Positions 18,484 through 27,114 of a stretch of DNA of 64,000 nucleotides are shown in pieces. A program made the translations under genes and the position numbers. The stretch covers positions 682,001-746,000 of the forward strand of contig NZ_LNAL01000007.1 in assembly GCF_001483135.1 (NCBI RefSeq). The letters run 5' to 3'. This stretch comes from Solirubrum puertoriconensis (lineage in GTDB: Bacteria > Bacteroidota > Bacteroidia > Cytophagales > Hymenobacteraceae). Numbering within the stretch: position 1 is the stretch's first letter; each line of letters begins with the position of its first letter. A model generated the notes under the pieces. That model did no database searches. It worked only from the letters and a program-made list of their open reading frames with translations, and was not told the origin of the DNA.

Positions 18484-19866
18484 TTATTTGCCGATGCAAA
18501 AGCGGGTGAAGATGCTGCCCAGCAGGTCGTCGGTGCTGATGTCGCCGGTGATTTCGCCCAGGGCTGCCAAGGCACGGCGCAGGTCGGAGGCAACGAGCTC
18601 GGTGCCCAGCCCGTGCTGCAAGCCGTACTGCACAGCACCTAGGGCCTCAAGCGCAACCTCGAGCGAGCGAGCATGGCGCAAGTTGGTTACAATGGTAGCG
18701 GCACCGGCATCGAGGCCTTCGCGGCGCACAGTGGCCAACAGGCGTTGGCGGAGCGCCTCGAGGCCATCGTGGCTGGCAGCCGACAAGAGCAGCATCTCGG
18801 GGTAAGTCGCCTGCATGGCAGCCACGGGGGCGGCGGGTGCTTCGTCGAGCTTGTTACCAACGAGCAGCAGGTGGGCACCAGCGGGAAGCGGCAGTGCGGC
18901 TATATCGGCAGCCACCTCGGCCGGCGTGGCAGTTGCCAGATCGAACAGGTACAGCACCACGGCGGCTTGCTGCACGCGTTGGCGGGTGCGCTCCACACCA
19001 ATGGCCTCAACGGTGTCGGTGGTTTCGCGAAGACCGGCGGTATCCACAAACCGGATTTTGATGCCCTCAAGGCTTACTTCATCCTCGATGAAGTCGCGCG
19101 TGGTGCCCGGAATGGCCGATACGATGGCGCGCTCCTCGTTGAGCAGCGCGTTGAGCAGGGTACTTTTGCCGGCGTTCGGCCGGCCGGCAATTACCGTGGT
19201 TACGCCGTTCTTGATGACGTTGCCCAACTCAAACGAGCGCAGCAGCTTCTGCACCAACGTTTGCACCTCCGTTAGCAGGCGCTGCAAACCGGTGCGGTCG
19301 GCAAACTCCACGTCTTCTTCGCCGAAGTCGAGTTCCAGCTCCAGCAAAGCGGCAAAGTCAATCAGGCGCTGGCGCAAGTCTTTTAGCTCGCGCGAAAAGC
19401 CGCCGCGCATCTGATTCATGGCCACGCGGTGCTGCAGCGCCGAGTCGGCGGCAATCAGGTCGGCAACGGCTTCGGCCTGGGCAAGATCGAGGGCTCCGTG
19501 CAGAAAGGCGCGTTTGGTAAACTCGCCCGGCTCGGCCAGGCGGGCCCCGCGGCGCACCAGCAAGGCCAGCAGCTCGCGCACGATGTAGTCGGAGCCGTGG
19601 GTGCTGATTTCGATTACATCTTCGCGGGTGTAAGAATGCGGCCCTCGGAAAAGGCTCACTACCACCTCATCGAGCAGGCGCTCGGCATCCCGAATGGTGC
19701 CGTAATGCAAGGTGTGCCCCAGTTGATCGGTGAGCTTCTTGCCCCGAAAAACTTCATCGGTAATGCTGATGGCAGCTGGGCCGGAAAGGCGGATGACGGC
19801 AATGGCACCGGCGCCAGGCGGCGTAGAAAGCGCAACGATGGTATCGGAAAGAGCAGGTGGCAGCAC
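18484..19866 (-). CDS. mnmE: tRNA modification GTPase MnmE
   Basis: 460 residues. With MnmG it installs the 5-carboxymethylaminomethyl group on U34 of certain tRNAs. N-terminal formyl-THF-binding domain, helical domain interrupted by a G domain (GRPNAGKSTLLNAL, DTAGLRET, NKLDE), and the C-terminal CIGK motif with the essential Cys at the last residues. The start is GTG at 19866 (MLPPALSDTIVALSTPPG); no ATG is available. It lies 34 bp downstream of the DtxR-family gene and is likely co-transcribed. Confidence 0.96.
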   Translation of the reverse strand: MLPPALSDTIVALSTPPGAGAIAVIRLSGPAAISITDEVFRGKKLTDQLGHTLHYGTIRDAERLLDEVVVSLFRGPHSYTREDVIEISTHGSDYIVRELLALLVRRGARLAEPGEFTKRAFLHGALDLAQAEAVADLIAADSALQHRVAMNQMRGGFSRELKDLRQRLIDFAALLELELDFGEEDVEFADRTGLQRLLTEVQTLVQKLLRSFELGNVIKNGVTTVIAGRPNAGKSTLLNALLNEERAIVSAIPGTTRDFIEDEVSLEGIKIRFVDTAGLRETTDTVEAIGVERTRQRVQQAAVVLYLFDLATATPAEVAADIAALPLPAGAHLLLVGNKLDEAPAAPVAAMQATYPEMLLLSAASHDGLEALRQRLLATVRREGLDAGAATIVTNLRHARSLEVALEALGAVQYGLQHGLGTELVASDLRRALAALGEITGDISTDDLLGSIFTRFCIGK

Positions 19867-19900
19867 GGCGGAAGCAGGAATAATCGGACCTGAAGAAAAG

Positions 19901-20560
19901 CTAAGCCGTAACGTAAAGGTTGCGGCTTACCTCGGCTGATATTTGAATTTTTGGTGCTTGGTTAATGCTAATTTCTAACGAGTTGTCGAAGGATATTTTA
20001 TCCAGTACTTTAACCTCGCATCCCAGGCCCAAGCCTACTTTGTTGAGGTACTGCAGAAAGGGCTGGGAGGTATTCTTCACAGCTACGAGCAATCCACTTT
20101 GCCCCGACTGCAGCTCCGACAGCAGCAGGTGTTGGGGGCGGTGCATCTCGCCGTCCTCGCGCGGAATAGGGTCGCCGTGCGGATCGACTTGCGGAAACCC
20201 CAGAAACTGATCGAGGCGGCGCACCAGCAGCGGCGAGCTGATGTGTTCCATTTCCTCGGCTACTTCGTGCACCTCGTCCCAGGCAAAGCCCAGCTTCTGC
20301 ACCAAAAACACTTCCCACAAACGGTGCTTGCGAATGGTAAGCAAGGCCAGCCGTTTGCCTTCGGGCGTAAGCAGTACCCCGCGGTAGCGTTGGTAGCTCA
20401 GCAAGCCTTTATCACCTAGGCGACGCAGCATATCGGTAACCGAGGCCGGGCGAGTGTGCAGCACCTCGGCAATGCGGTTGGTGCTTACTTCGGCGCCGGG
20501 CTCAGCTTCAGAAAGCTTGTAGATGGCCTTTAGGTAGTTTTCCTCGGTGTGGCTAGGCAA
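19901..20560 (-). CDS. DtxR/MntR-family metal-dependent transcriptional regulator
   Basis: About 219 residues. N-terminal winged helix (PSHTEENYLKAIYKLSE, RPASVTDMLRRLGDKG), a dimerisation/metal domain (KHRLWEVFLVQKLG, DEVHEVAEEMEH with the E-x2-EH metal ligands), and a C-terminal FeoA-like SH3 domain (about 150-219). DtxR-family proteins repress metal-uptake genes when Mn or Fe is bound; Glu rather than Cys at the second site points to a Mn-type sensor, but no transporter gene is adjacent. The TTG at 20560 is preferred as start because it gives the common (M)PSHTEENYLKAIY start; the frame is open to 20632. Confidence 0.88.
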   Translation of the reverse strand: MPSHTEENYLKAIYKLSEAEPGAEVSTNRIAEVLHTRPASVTDMLRRLGDKGLLSYQRYRGVLLTPEGKRLALLTIRKHRLWEVFLVQKLGFAWDEVHEVAEEMEHISSPLLVRRLDQFLGFPQVDPHGDPIPREDGEMHRPQHLLLSELQSGQSGLLVAVKNTSQPFLQYLNKVGLGLGCEVKVLDKISFDNSLEISINQAPKIQISAEVSRNLYVTA

Positions 20561-20630
20561 GGCTTTGGGTATTCTGGATTGAGAATAACGAGCTCTGGAG
20601 TAAGTCAGCGGAACTCGGGGCAAAGGTCCC

Positions 20631-20669
20631 AAAAAAAAGCGAGGCTGGCATAATGCGCCAGCCTCGCTT
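20631..20669 (-). terminator. Terminator of fabH
   Basis: Perfect 13-bp stem (AAGCGAGGCTGGC with GCCAGCCTCGCTT) followed on the minus strand by eight T's; 36 bp beyond the fabH stop. Confidence 0.92.
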
Positions 20670-20705
20670 GCAAGTCTGCTGAATTAGCCCTTCAACTGTT
20701 AAGCC

Positions 20706-21716
20706 TTACCACTTAATAAGCGCCGAAGCCCACGTAAAGCCCGAGCCGAAAGCGGCCAAGCACACCAGGTCGCCGCGCTTGATGCGGCCGGCCTGCAGGG
20801 CTTCACTCAGGGCCAGCGGTACCGAAGCGGCAGTGGTGTTGCCATAACGCTGAATGTTGCTGAATACCTTGTCTTCGCCCAAGCCCATTTTCTGGCCCAC
20901 GTACTGCGTAATGCGCAGGTTGGCTTGGTGCGGAATCAGCTGGTCGATATCAGAAGGCTGGTAGCCGTTGGCATTTAAGGCTTCCATAATTACCTCCGGG
21001 AAGCGCGTTACAGCGTGCTTGAACACGGTGTTGCCGTTCATGTAGGGGTACATGGCTTCGGGTTTGTCGAGCACCACTTGCACGCGGTTATCCTTATTCG
21101 AGCCAGGCTCCACGGTAATCAGCTCCTCGGCAAACTCGCCCTGCGCGTGCAGGTGCGTGCTCAGGATACCGTGGCCCTCGCGGGTGCTGGGGCGCAGCAC
21201 AGCGGCACCGGCACCATCGCCGAAAATTACCGATACACCGCGGCCGCGGGTGCTTTTGTCGAGGCCCGACGAGTGGATTTCGGAGCCTACTACTAGCACG
21301 GTGTCGTACATGCCGGTTTTGATGAACTGATCGGCAACTGACAAGGCGTAGATGAAGCCCGAACACTGGTTGCGCACGTCGATGGCCGGGATGTTCTCCT
21401 TAATGCCCAACTCGCGCTGCAGCAGCACGCCCGAGCCCGGGAAAACGTAGTCGGGCGAAAGGGTAGCAAACACGATCAGCTGCACGTCTTCGGCTGTGAT
21501 GCCAGCTTGCTCCAGGGCCATGCGCGAGGCGTTGGCGCCCATGTTGGCGGTGGTGTCTTCGCCTTCGTTAAACCAGCGGCGCTGTTGGATTCCGGTGCGT
21601 TCCTGAATCCACGCGTCGGTGGTTTCCATCATTTGTTCGAGGTCGGCGTTGGTAACTACGCGGGAGGGTACGTAGTGGCCTACACCGGCAATTTCAGAGC
21701 TACGGAGTTGGGGCAT
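20706..21716 (-). CDS. fabH: 3-oxoacyl-ACP synthase III (FabH/KAS III)
   Basis: 336 residues. It starts fatty-acid chains by condensing an acyl-CoA primer with malonyl-ACP. The KAS III triad is complete: Cys118 in NQCSGFIYA, His263 in PHQANLRI, Asn293 in YGNTTAAS. The start is the ATG at 21716 (MPQLRSSEIAGVGHYVPS). Bacteroidota make iso-branched fatty acids, so branched acyl-CoA primers are plausible, which would connect with the acyl-CoA genes in this window. It has its own promoter at 21771-21800 and a strong terminator. Confidence 0.94.
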   Translation of the reverse strand: MPQLRSSEIAGVGHYVPSRVVTNADLEQMMETTDAWIQERTGIQQRRWFNEGEDTTANMGANASRMALEQAGITAEDVQLIVFATLSPDYVFPGSGVLLQRELGIKENIPAIDVRNQCSGFIYALSVADQFIKTGMYDTVLVVGSEIHSSGLDKSTRGRGVSVIFGDGAGAAVLRPSTREGHGILSTHLHAQGEFAEELITVEPGSNKDNRVQVVLDKPEAMYPYMNGNTVFKHAVTRFPEVIMEALNANGYQPSDIDQLIPHQANLRITQYVGQKMGLGEDKVFSNIQRYGNTTAASVPLALSEALQAGRIKRGDLVCLAAFGSGFTWASALIKW

Positions 21717-21770
21717 GATGATGGGGGTGTGGTATGAGGTCGGGGCGGGAAAAACAGGCAAAAAAGGCGT

Positions 21771-21800
21771 CAAAGATAACAACTAGTGTTGCGCTTACAA
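21771..21800 (-). promoter_or_regulatory. fabH promoter
   Basis: On the minus strand TTG (21798-21800), a 19-bp spacer, then TATCTTTG (21771-21778): a complete Bacteroidota sigma-A promoter. It overlaps the last codons of the upstream glycosyltransferase gene and would give a leader of about 48 nt. Confidence 0.7.
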
Positions 21801-23042
21801 CGCAGCGCCTAGGTGGCTAGTTGCCGCTGGGGGTGGCGGCAGGCCAGCAGCTACGGTGGCAAGCAAACGCGGAGCTTCGGTCTGCCACATAGCCTCGGCC
21901 ACTGGCCCAGCTGGGTAGTACTTTTCGCTGATCAGCTCGGTTGCCAGTTCAGTGAGCTGTGCGGCGGTAAGCGCTTCGCCAAAAGGTACTACAAGCCCCG
22001 CCGAATGTCGATGTATTTCAGCGTGCCACAACTGGTTGGGCGGTATCAATACGGGTAGGCAGTTTGCCATGTACTCGTAAAGCTTGGTAGGTATGCACCG
22101 CCAAGAGCTAGGGTGCGGCTGATAGGGTAGCAGCCCTAGGTGGTGCTGGCCATTGGCAGCTATAATAGCGGTGTGCGCTACGGGCTCGGCACCACCAACC
22201 AAGGTAAGCCAACTGCTATTGGCTGCCACGATTTGCTGCAGCCGGTACAATTCCTGGGGTTGTTGGCAGTAGCCCATTACGGTAAGCTGCAGCTTGGGCC
22301 AAGCCCCTCGGAGTTGATCGGCAAACCTAATGGCTTCGAACACGCCGGTAAGGGCCGAAAGTGTACCCGAGAATAACAACCGCAGCGGCTGCTCCCTCGG
22401 TGGTAAGCTCACGGGCCAATCCTTTGCTGCTGACTGATCAGTGCCAGGCGGCGCTACGTACTTGTTTTCGAGCACCACGGTGCGCTGCGGGGGCAAGTAC
22501 TGGAGCTCCTCGGCGTAGCTGCGCTCAGCTAGCAGCACGGCGGCGGCGCGGCGAACGGCGGCCTTTTCGATGAACGCAACGCCCGCGGCCAGGAGGCGTT
22601 TCAGCCCCCCGCGATATACGTGCTGCGTGCGGATGTTGAGCGCGTAGTTTTCGCGCACATCATATATGAAGCTACGGCCAGCGCCGAGCCAACGCCAGAG
22701 CAACGTAGCCGGCAGCAGCTCGGGCGCGTGCACCACCACCAAGTCCGGGCGCAGCTGCCGTAAAAGCTGCCAGTAGCGCCACTGTGCTGCCAACCTACCC
22801 AGGGAAAGGCGGTAGCCGCTGAAGAGCGGGTGCAGTTGAATGCCCTCGGGCGGCGGCGTACCTAGCTTGCTGGCGCGGCCGGCAATGTGCACCTCGTACC
22901 CCGCCTCGGCCAGGGTGCGCCCGAACTTCTCGTACATGCGCGTATCGTCGACGGGCTTGAGCACCGAAGCCAATAAAATGACGGGAGTAAGGCGCGAAGG
23001 GGGATGCACAAGGTCAAACCTACTACTTTCGCGCGGCCGCAT
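21795..23042 (-). CDS. Glycosyltransferase family 4-like protein
   Basis: Up to 415 residues, GT-B fold. Motifs: an N-terminal Rossmann half (VILLASVLKPVDDTRMYEKF, LVVVHAPELLP), and a C-terminal half with LRLLFSGTLSALTGVFEAIR, HLGLLPYQPHPSSWRCIPTKLYEYMANCLPVLIPP (the KLYEYM block resembles the GT4 E-x7-E donor site). Probably transfers a sugar to a cell-surface glycan or lipid; donor and acceptor unknown. The start is uncertain: the ATG at 23042 lies inside a dyad and only 37 bp from the divergent dapD start, while a GTG 11 codons later (near 23009) is also possible. The fabH promoter sits in its 3' end. Confidence 0.85.
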   Translation of the reverse strand: MRPRESSRFDLVHPPSRLTPVILLASVLKPVDDTRMYEKFGRTLAEAGYEVHIAGRASKLGTPPPEGIQLHPLFSGYRLSLGRLAAQWRYWQLLRQLRPDLVVVHAPELLPATLLWRWLGAGRSFIYDVRENYALNIRTQHVYRGGLKRLLAAGVAFIEKAAVRRAAAVLLAERSYAEELQYLPPQRTVVLENKYVAPPGTDQSAAKDWPVSLPPREQPLRLLFSGTLSALTGVFEAIRFADQLRGAWPKLQLTVMGYCQQPQELYRLQQIVAANSSWLTLVGGAEPVAHTAIIAANGQHHLGLLPYQPHPSSWRCIPTKLYEYMANCLPVLIPPNQLWHAEIHRHSAGLVVPFGEALTAAQLTELATELISEKYYPAGPVAEAMWQTEAPRLLATVAAGLPPPPAATSHLGAAL

Positions 23043-23057
23043 GAAACCTGCGGCCGC
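23033..23057. promoter_or_regulatory. Dyad GCGGCCGCA-n7-TGCGGCCGC between dapD and the glycosyltransferase
   Basis: Perfect 9-bp inverted repeats separated by 7 bp in the 37-bp divergent gap; the possible ATG of the glycosyltransferase starts in the spacer. Candidate operator or RNA hairpin controlling one or both genes. Confidence 0.55.
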
Positions 23058-23079
23058 TTAACTCTCCTTTGGACTCATC

Positions 23080-23898
23080 ATGACCGACACTCATTCTCTT
23101 ATCGAAGCCGCTTGGAACGACCGCAGCCTACTGCAAGATGCGACCACGCAAGAGGCCATTCGTACCGTAATTGAACACCTCGACCGCGGCCAGCTGCGCG
23201 TGGCCGAACCCAAGGAAGACGGCACCTGGCAGGTAAACGACTGGGTTAAAAAGGCCGTTATTCTGTACTTCCCGCTGCAGCAAATGCAAACCACCGAGTT
23301 GGGCATCTTCGAGTTTCACGACAAGATGAAACTCAAGACCAACTACGCTCAGCAGCAAGTGCGCGTGGTGCCCCCGGCCGTGGCCCGGTACGGTGCGTTC
23401 TTGGCGCCCGGCGTAATCATGATGCCCTCGTACGTGAACATCGGTGCCTACGTGGGCGAAGGTACTATGGTAGATACCTGGGCTACCGTGGGCTCGTGCG
23501 CGCAAGTAGGTTCGCACGTGCACCTGTCGGGTGGGGTAGGCCTAGGTGGCGTACTCGAGCCGGTGCAGGCTGCGCCAGTTATTGTCGAAGACGGTGCCTT
23601 CATCGGTTCACGTTGCATCCTGGTTGAAGGCTGCCACATCGGCAAAGAGGCCGTAATCGGTGCAGGCGTAACCATCACGGGCAGCACCCGCATTATTGAT
23701 GTGAGCACGCCCGAGGGCAAGGAATACCGCGGCTACGTACCGCCGCGCTCGGTGGTAATTCCCGGCTCGTTGCCCAAGCAGTTCCCGGCCGGCGAGTTCC
23801 ACGTGCCCTGCGCGCTCATTATTGGCCAGCGCAAGCCCAGCACCGACCTCAAGACTTCGCTCAACGACGCGCTGCGCGAGCACAACGTAGCGGTGTAG
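23080..23898 (+). CDS. dapD: 2,3,4,5-tetrahydropyridine-2,6-dicarboxylate N-succinyltransferase (DapD)
   Basis: 272 residues, the usual length. It transfers succinyl from succinyl-CoA to tetrahydrodipicolinate in lysine/diaminopimelate synthesis, feeding both protein and peptidoglycan. N-terminal helical domain, then left-handed beta-helix hexapeptide repeats (PSYVNIGAYVGEGTMVDTWA, GAFIGSRCILVEGCHIGKEA). The ATG at 23080 gives the standard N-terminus. It is transcribed away from the glycosyltransferase gene across a 37-bp gap that contains a perfect dyad. Confidence 0.96.
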   Translation: MTDTHSLIEAAWNDRSLLQDATTQEAIRTVIEHLDRGQLRVAEPKEDGTWQVNDWVKKAVILYFPLQQMQTTELGIFEFHDKMKLKTNYAQQQVRVVPPAVARYGAFLAPGVIMMPSYVNIGAYVGEGTMVDTWATVGSCAQVGSHVHLSGGVGLGGVLEPVQAAPVIVEDGAFIGSRCILVEGCHIGKEAVIGAGVTITGSTRIIDVSTPEGKEYRGYVPPRSVVIPGSLPKQFPAGEFHVPCALIIGQRKPSTDLKTSLNDALREHNVAV

Positions 23899-23916
23899 TA
23901 TCAGCTGCTCTTAAGT

Positions 23917-23948
23917 AAAAAGCCCGGCCTAGGTGGTCGGGCTTTTTT
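23917..23948. terminator. Bidirectional terminator dapD / asparaginase
   Basis: Stem AAAAAGCCCG with CGGGCTTTTTT, T-runs on both strands, between convergent genes. The loop contains a CCTAGG copy. Confidence 0.9.
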
Positions 23949-23967
23949 GTTGGAAACAGGGAAGGGG

Positions 23968-24903
23968 CTACTTGAAGTGTTCTTCCAGTTCCTCCTTCCA
24001 AATGGCAATAAACGGTTCTTTGTCGTCAGTGAGGTAAGCGCAGCGGAACACATTGGTGTTCGACTCAATGGCGACGTTGCCTTCGGGGTCGACGGCAATG
24101 ATGCCCCGGTCGCCGGCGAGCTTGTCGGCGTACATCTCCACGGCAGCCTGAGCAGCTTTGGTGATGGTCATTTTTTTGTATTTGCGAAGTGCGTACACTT
24201 CGTGCGCTACGCTAGCCAGCATGATGATTTCGCCGTCGCCGGTGCAAGACACGGAGCAAACTTCGTTGTTGGCGTAAGCGCCGCCGCCGAAGATGCAACT
24301 GTCGCCTACGCGGCCGCGCAGCTTGCCTTCGATGCCACCGGTGGAGGTAGCCGAGGCTAAGTTGCCGTGCATGTCCAGTGCCACGGCACCTACAGTGTCG
24401 TGCTTGTTTGCGTGTTCTACCTCGGCTTCTTGCAAAATCTCCATCCACTCTTGCCGTTGCTCGTCGGTTTTGAAGTAATTGGGGTCTTGCAACGTTAAGC
24501 CCTGCGACAACGCAAACTCCTGCGCGCCTTCGGCGGTCAGGAAAGAGTGCTTACACTTCTCCATCACGGTGCGGGCCAGGCTTACCGGGTTACGCACCAG
24601 TTTAAGTCCGCTAACCGCGCCTCCGCGCAAGGTGGCGCCATCCATTATAGCGGCTTCGGTTTCAACTTCGCCGTTGATGTTGAACATGCCGCCCCGGCCC
24701 GCATTGAAGAGGCGGTTGTCCTCCATGCTTTTTACGGCTGCCTCAACGGCATCGAGCGCGTGGCCGCCGCGTTCCAGAATCTCATAGCCGGCCATCAGCG
24801 CTGTTTTCAGGCCTTTCTTCAGTTGTTCTTCTTTTTCGGGCGGGATGGTAGCCGGATCGGTGTTAACAGCTCCGCCATGAATAATAAGCACGCATTTGCC
24901 CAT
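23968..24903 (-). CDS. Isoaspartyl peptidase / type III L-asparaginase (Ntn hydrolase)
   Basis: 311 residues. It belongs to the IaaA/plant-type asparaginase family, which is cleaved autocatalytically in front of the nucleophilic Thr. Here the site is D169/T170 in KHDTVGAVALD. GRGGMFN, STGGIEGKLRGRVGDSC and SCTGDGE match the substrate-binding motifs. It hydrolyses isoaspartyl dipeptides and asparagine in the cytoplasm; no signal peptide is present. Single gene with a shared terminator. Confidence 0.94.
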   Translation of the reverse strand: MGKCVLIIHGGAVNTDPATIPPEKEEQLKKGLKTALMAGYEILERGGHALDAVEAAVKSMEDNRLFNAGRGGMFNINGEVETEAAIMDGATLRGGAVSGLKLVRNPVSLARTVMEKCKHSFLTAEGAQEFALSQGLTLQDPNYFKTDEQRQEWMEILQEAEVEHANKHDTVGAVALDMHGNLASATSTGGIEGKLRGRVGDSCIFGGGAYANNEVCSVSCTGDGEIIMLASVAHEVYALRKYKKMTITKAAQAAVEMYADKLAGDRGIIAVDPEGNVAIESNTNVFRCAYLTDDKEPFIAIWKEELEEHFK

Positions 24904-25033
24904 GCTCGGTAAGTATTAAAGGGTGCGGTGACTAGCGGTGTGGGTGCAATGCGGCCACGTGTGTTACGGAAGGCTGTGGGCAGGGTTTGGGCGAAGGTTC
25001 ACCTAGGACAAAGCAGGGCTAAGGTAAAGGCAC

Positions 25034-25061
25034 AAAAAAGCCTGGCACTGGACCAGGCTTT
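25034..25061 (-). terminator. Terminator of msrA
   Basis: Stem AAAGCCTGG/CCAGGCTTT, minus-strand T-run, 18 bp beyond the msrA stop. Confidence 0.88.
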
Positions 25062-25078
25062 GTGTAGGGCTGCGGATG

Positions 25079-25714
25079 CTAGCGTTTGGCTTCGGCCTTA
25101 AGCTTATCGCCGAACACCTGCCGAACTTTGTCCACCTTGGGTTTCACCACAAACTGGCAGTAAGGCTGCTGCATGTTCTGGTTGTAGTAATCCTGGTGGT
25201 AGTTCTCGGCGGCATAGAAGGTAGGCGCAGCCTGAATTTCGGTTACCACGGGCTTGCCAAACGCGTTGGCTTCGTTCAGCTTCTTTTTGTATCCTTCGGC
25301 CAGGCGCTTCTGCTCATCGTTGTGGTAAAAGACCACCGAGCGGTACTGCGTACCTACGTCGTTGCCCTGGCGGTTGAGGGTCGTCGGGTCGTGGGTTTTC
25401 CAGAAGATTTCGAGCAGCTCGTCATACGTGATTTTGCTGGGGTCGAAGGTAAGCTGAATTACTTCGGCGTGCCCCGTGAGGCCTGAGCACACCTCTTTAT
25501 AAGTAGGGTTGGCAATGCGGCCCCCGGCGTAGCCCGATACCACTTTTTCAACACCATCCAGGTCCTGAAAAACAGCTTCGACGCACCAGAAGCAGCCGGC
25601 GCCAAACGTTGCAAGTTCCATTCGTTTTGCTGATTGTGAAGTAGATTTTGCTTGCCCCATTGCGCCAATGGCTAAGCCAAGCAGCAAGGGCAGCACAAGC
25701 ATGTAGCGTTGCAT
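25079..25714 (-). CDS. msrA: Exported peptide methionine sulfoxide reductase A
   Basis: 211 residues from the ATG at 25714, which opens a signal peptide (MQRYMLVLPLLLGLAIGAMG). MsrA reduces the S-epimer of methionine sulfoxide in proteins. The active-site motif GCFWC (Cys41) is intact, as are TGHAEVIQL and AENYHQDYYN. Unlike most MsrA this copy should act outside the cytoplasm, repairing oxidised envelope proteins. No msrB is adjacent. A start at 25756 is possible but adds only a basic extension. Confidence 0.93.
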   Translation of the reverse strand: MQRYMLVLPLLLGLAIGAMGQAKSTSQSAKRMELATFGAGCFWCVEAVFQDLDGVEKVVSGYAGGRIANPTYKEVCSGLTGHAEVIQLTFDPSKITYDELLEIFWKTHDPTTLNRQGNDVGTQYRSVVFYHNDEQKRLAEGYKKKLNEANAFGKPVVTEIQAAPTFYAAENYHQDYYNQNMQQPYCQFVVKPKVDKVRQVFGDKLKAEAKR

Positions 25715-25817
25715 ACGTACATAAGCCAAAACACGGCGCGAAAGTTTGCGAAGCATAAAGAGTCGGCAATTTGGGCTTACCTACGAGGTGCCCCAGGACC
25801 TAGCTTTACTACTACTT

Positions 25818-25852
25818 AAAAAAAGCGGACCAAAGCCGCAGCCTTGGTCCGC
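25818..25852 (-). terminator. Terminator of the 3-hydroxyacyl-CoA dehydrogenase gene
   Basis: Stem GCGGACCAAG with CTTGGTCCGC, followed on the minus strand by seven T's; 25 bp beyond the stop. Confidence 0.88.
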
Positions 25853-25876
25853 CAACAAACAAGCCTCGGGCGTGGC

Positions 25877-26767
25877 CTACTTCGCGAAGCGCGGAGCAAC
25901 TACCAACTCTTTGGAGCCCGGCGTGTAGGTGTAAAAGCCTTCGCCCGATTTCACACCTAGGCGCCCGGCCATTACCATGTTCACGAGCAGGGGGCAAGGA
26001 GCATACTTGGGGTTGCCCAAGCCTTCGTGCAGCACGCGCAGAATAGCCAGGCAAACATCCAAACCAATAAAGTCGGCGAGTTGCAGTGGGCCCATGGGGT
26101 GTGCCATGCCGAGCTTCATTACGGTGTCGATTTCCTCTACGCCGGCTACACCTTCAAACAGCGAGTAGATGGCCTCGTTGATCATGGGCATCAGAATGCG
26201 GTTGGCCACAAAGCCGGGGTAGTCGTTTACCTCGGTGGGCACCTTCTGCAGCTGGCGCGAAAGCTCCATGATTTGCTGCGTTACCTCGTCGGAGGTGGCG
26301 TAGCCGCGGATAACCTCAACCAGTTTCATTACCGGCACCGGGTTCATAAAGTGCATGCCAATTACCTTATCGGGACGCTTGGTAGCGGCGGCAATTTTGG
26401 TGATGCTGATGGAGCTGGTATTCGAGGCCAGAATGCATTCGGCCGGGGTAAGCTCGTCGAGCTGCCGAAACAAATCCAGCTTGATGGTTATGTTTTCGGT
26501 AGCGGCCTCTACTACCAAGCCAGCCTCGCGTACGCCCTCGGCCAGCGAGGTGCTGGGCCGCAGCCGACCTAGGGTAGCGGTTTTGTCGTCTTCCGTCAGC
26601 GAGCCTTTGCTTACCTGGCGGTCGAGGTTTTTGGTAATCGTTAGGATGGCCTTATCGAGGGCAGCCTGATTGATATCGATTAGGGTAACGGGGAAACCAT
26701 ACTGGGCAAATACGTGGGCAATGCCATTGCCCATGGTGCCCGAGCCAATAACGGCAACGTTCAGCAT
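25877..26767 (-). CDS. 3-hydroxybutyryl-CoA dehydrogenase family protein
   Basis: 296 residues. NAD(P)-dependent oxidation/reduction of 3-hydroxyacyl-CoA / acetoacetyl-CoA. N-terminal Rossmann domain (VAVIGSGTMGNGIAHVFAQ), catalytic region ASNTSSISITKIA and GMHFMNPVPVMKLVEVI with His and the following Asn, and a C-terminal helical domain (MAHPMGPLQLADFIGLD). Stand-alone type, not fused to enoyl-CoA hydratase. It may work with butyryl-CoA formed by IcmF, though the genes are far apart. Its own promoter lies at 26827-26857. Confidence 0.93.
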   Translation of the reverse strand: MLNVAVIGSGTMGNGIAHVFAQYGFPVTLIDINQAALDKAILTITKNLDRQVSKGSLTEDDKTATLGRLRPSTSLAEGVREAGLVVEAATENITIKLDLFRQLDELTPAECILASNTSSISITKIAAATKRPDKVIGMHFMNPVPVMKLVEVIRGYATSDEVTQQIMELSRQLQKVPTEVNDYPGFVANRILMPMINEAIYSLFEGVAGVEEIDTVMKLGMAHPMGPLQLADFIGLDVCLAILRVLHEGLGNPKYAPCPLLVNMVMAGRLGVKSGEGFYTYTPGSKELVVAPRFAK

Positions 26768-26826
26768 GTGGTGGGATGTAGGGGTGATGAGCGTAATGGA
26801 AGGCGCCGCTTGCCGCGGCGAATGGG

Positions 26827-26857
26827 CAAAGCTAACCTAAACCATTGGGCTGCCCAA
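26827..26857 (-). promoter_or_regulatory. Promoter of the 3-hydroxyacyl-CoA dehydrogenase gene
   Basis: Minus strand: TTG (26855-26857), 20-bp spacer, TAGCTTTG (26827-26834). Fits the Bacteroidota consensus and would give a leader of about 55 nt. Confidence 0.65.
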
Positions 26858-27114
26858 GCCGCATTGCAGCGCCCTAGGGCAGTTTAATGCGCCTAAACAG
26901 CAGACAACAACGAAAGTTTTTGTTCAGGCAATCAATTACATACATAGATGTATGCCTATATTTTTTATTATTTTTTGCTTGTCCTTATATCCTTTTGCAT
27001 AACCCCGCGTAAAAACCTGCAGAACGCCTCGCCGACCAAACATCAAACAGGATGTAACCGGGGCGGCGACATTTCGTTCTCTTCCACACCTCTCACCTAA
27101 ACCTTCCCCCAACC
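26858..27114 (+). promoter_or_regulatory. AT-rich upstream region of the small membrane protein, with dyad at 26939-26954
   Basis: No gene is visible. CATACAT-AG-ATGTATG at 26939-26954 is a perfect 7-bp dyad in an AT-rich tract, a good candidate operator. Downstream, TATCCTTTTG near 26988 resembles a -7 element with one extra base. The leader to the ATG at 27115 would be about 110 nt. Confidence 0.5.

Noticed and set aside
18673-19893. Plus-strand frames opposite mnmE
   Set aside because: No domain, antisense to mnmE.
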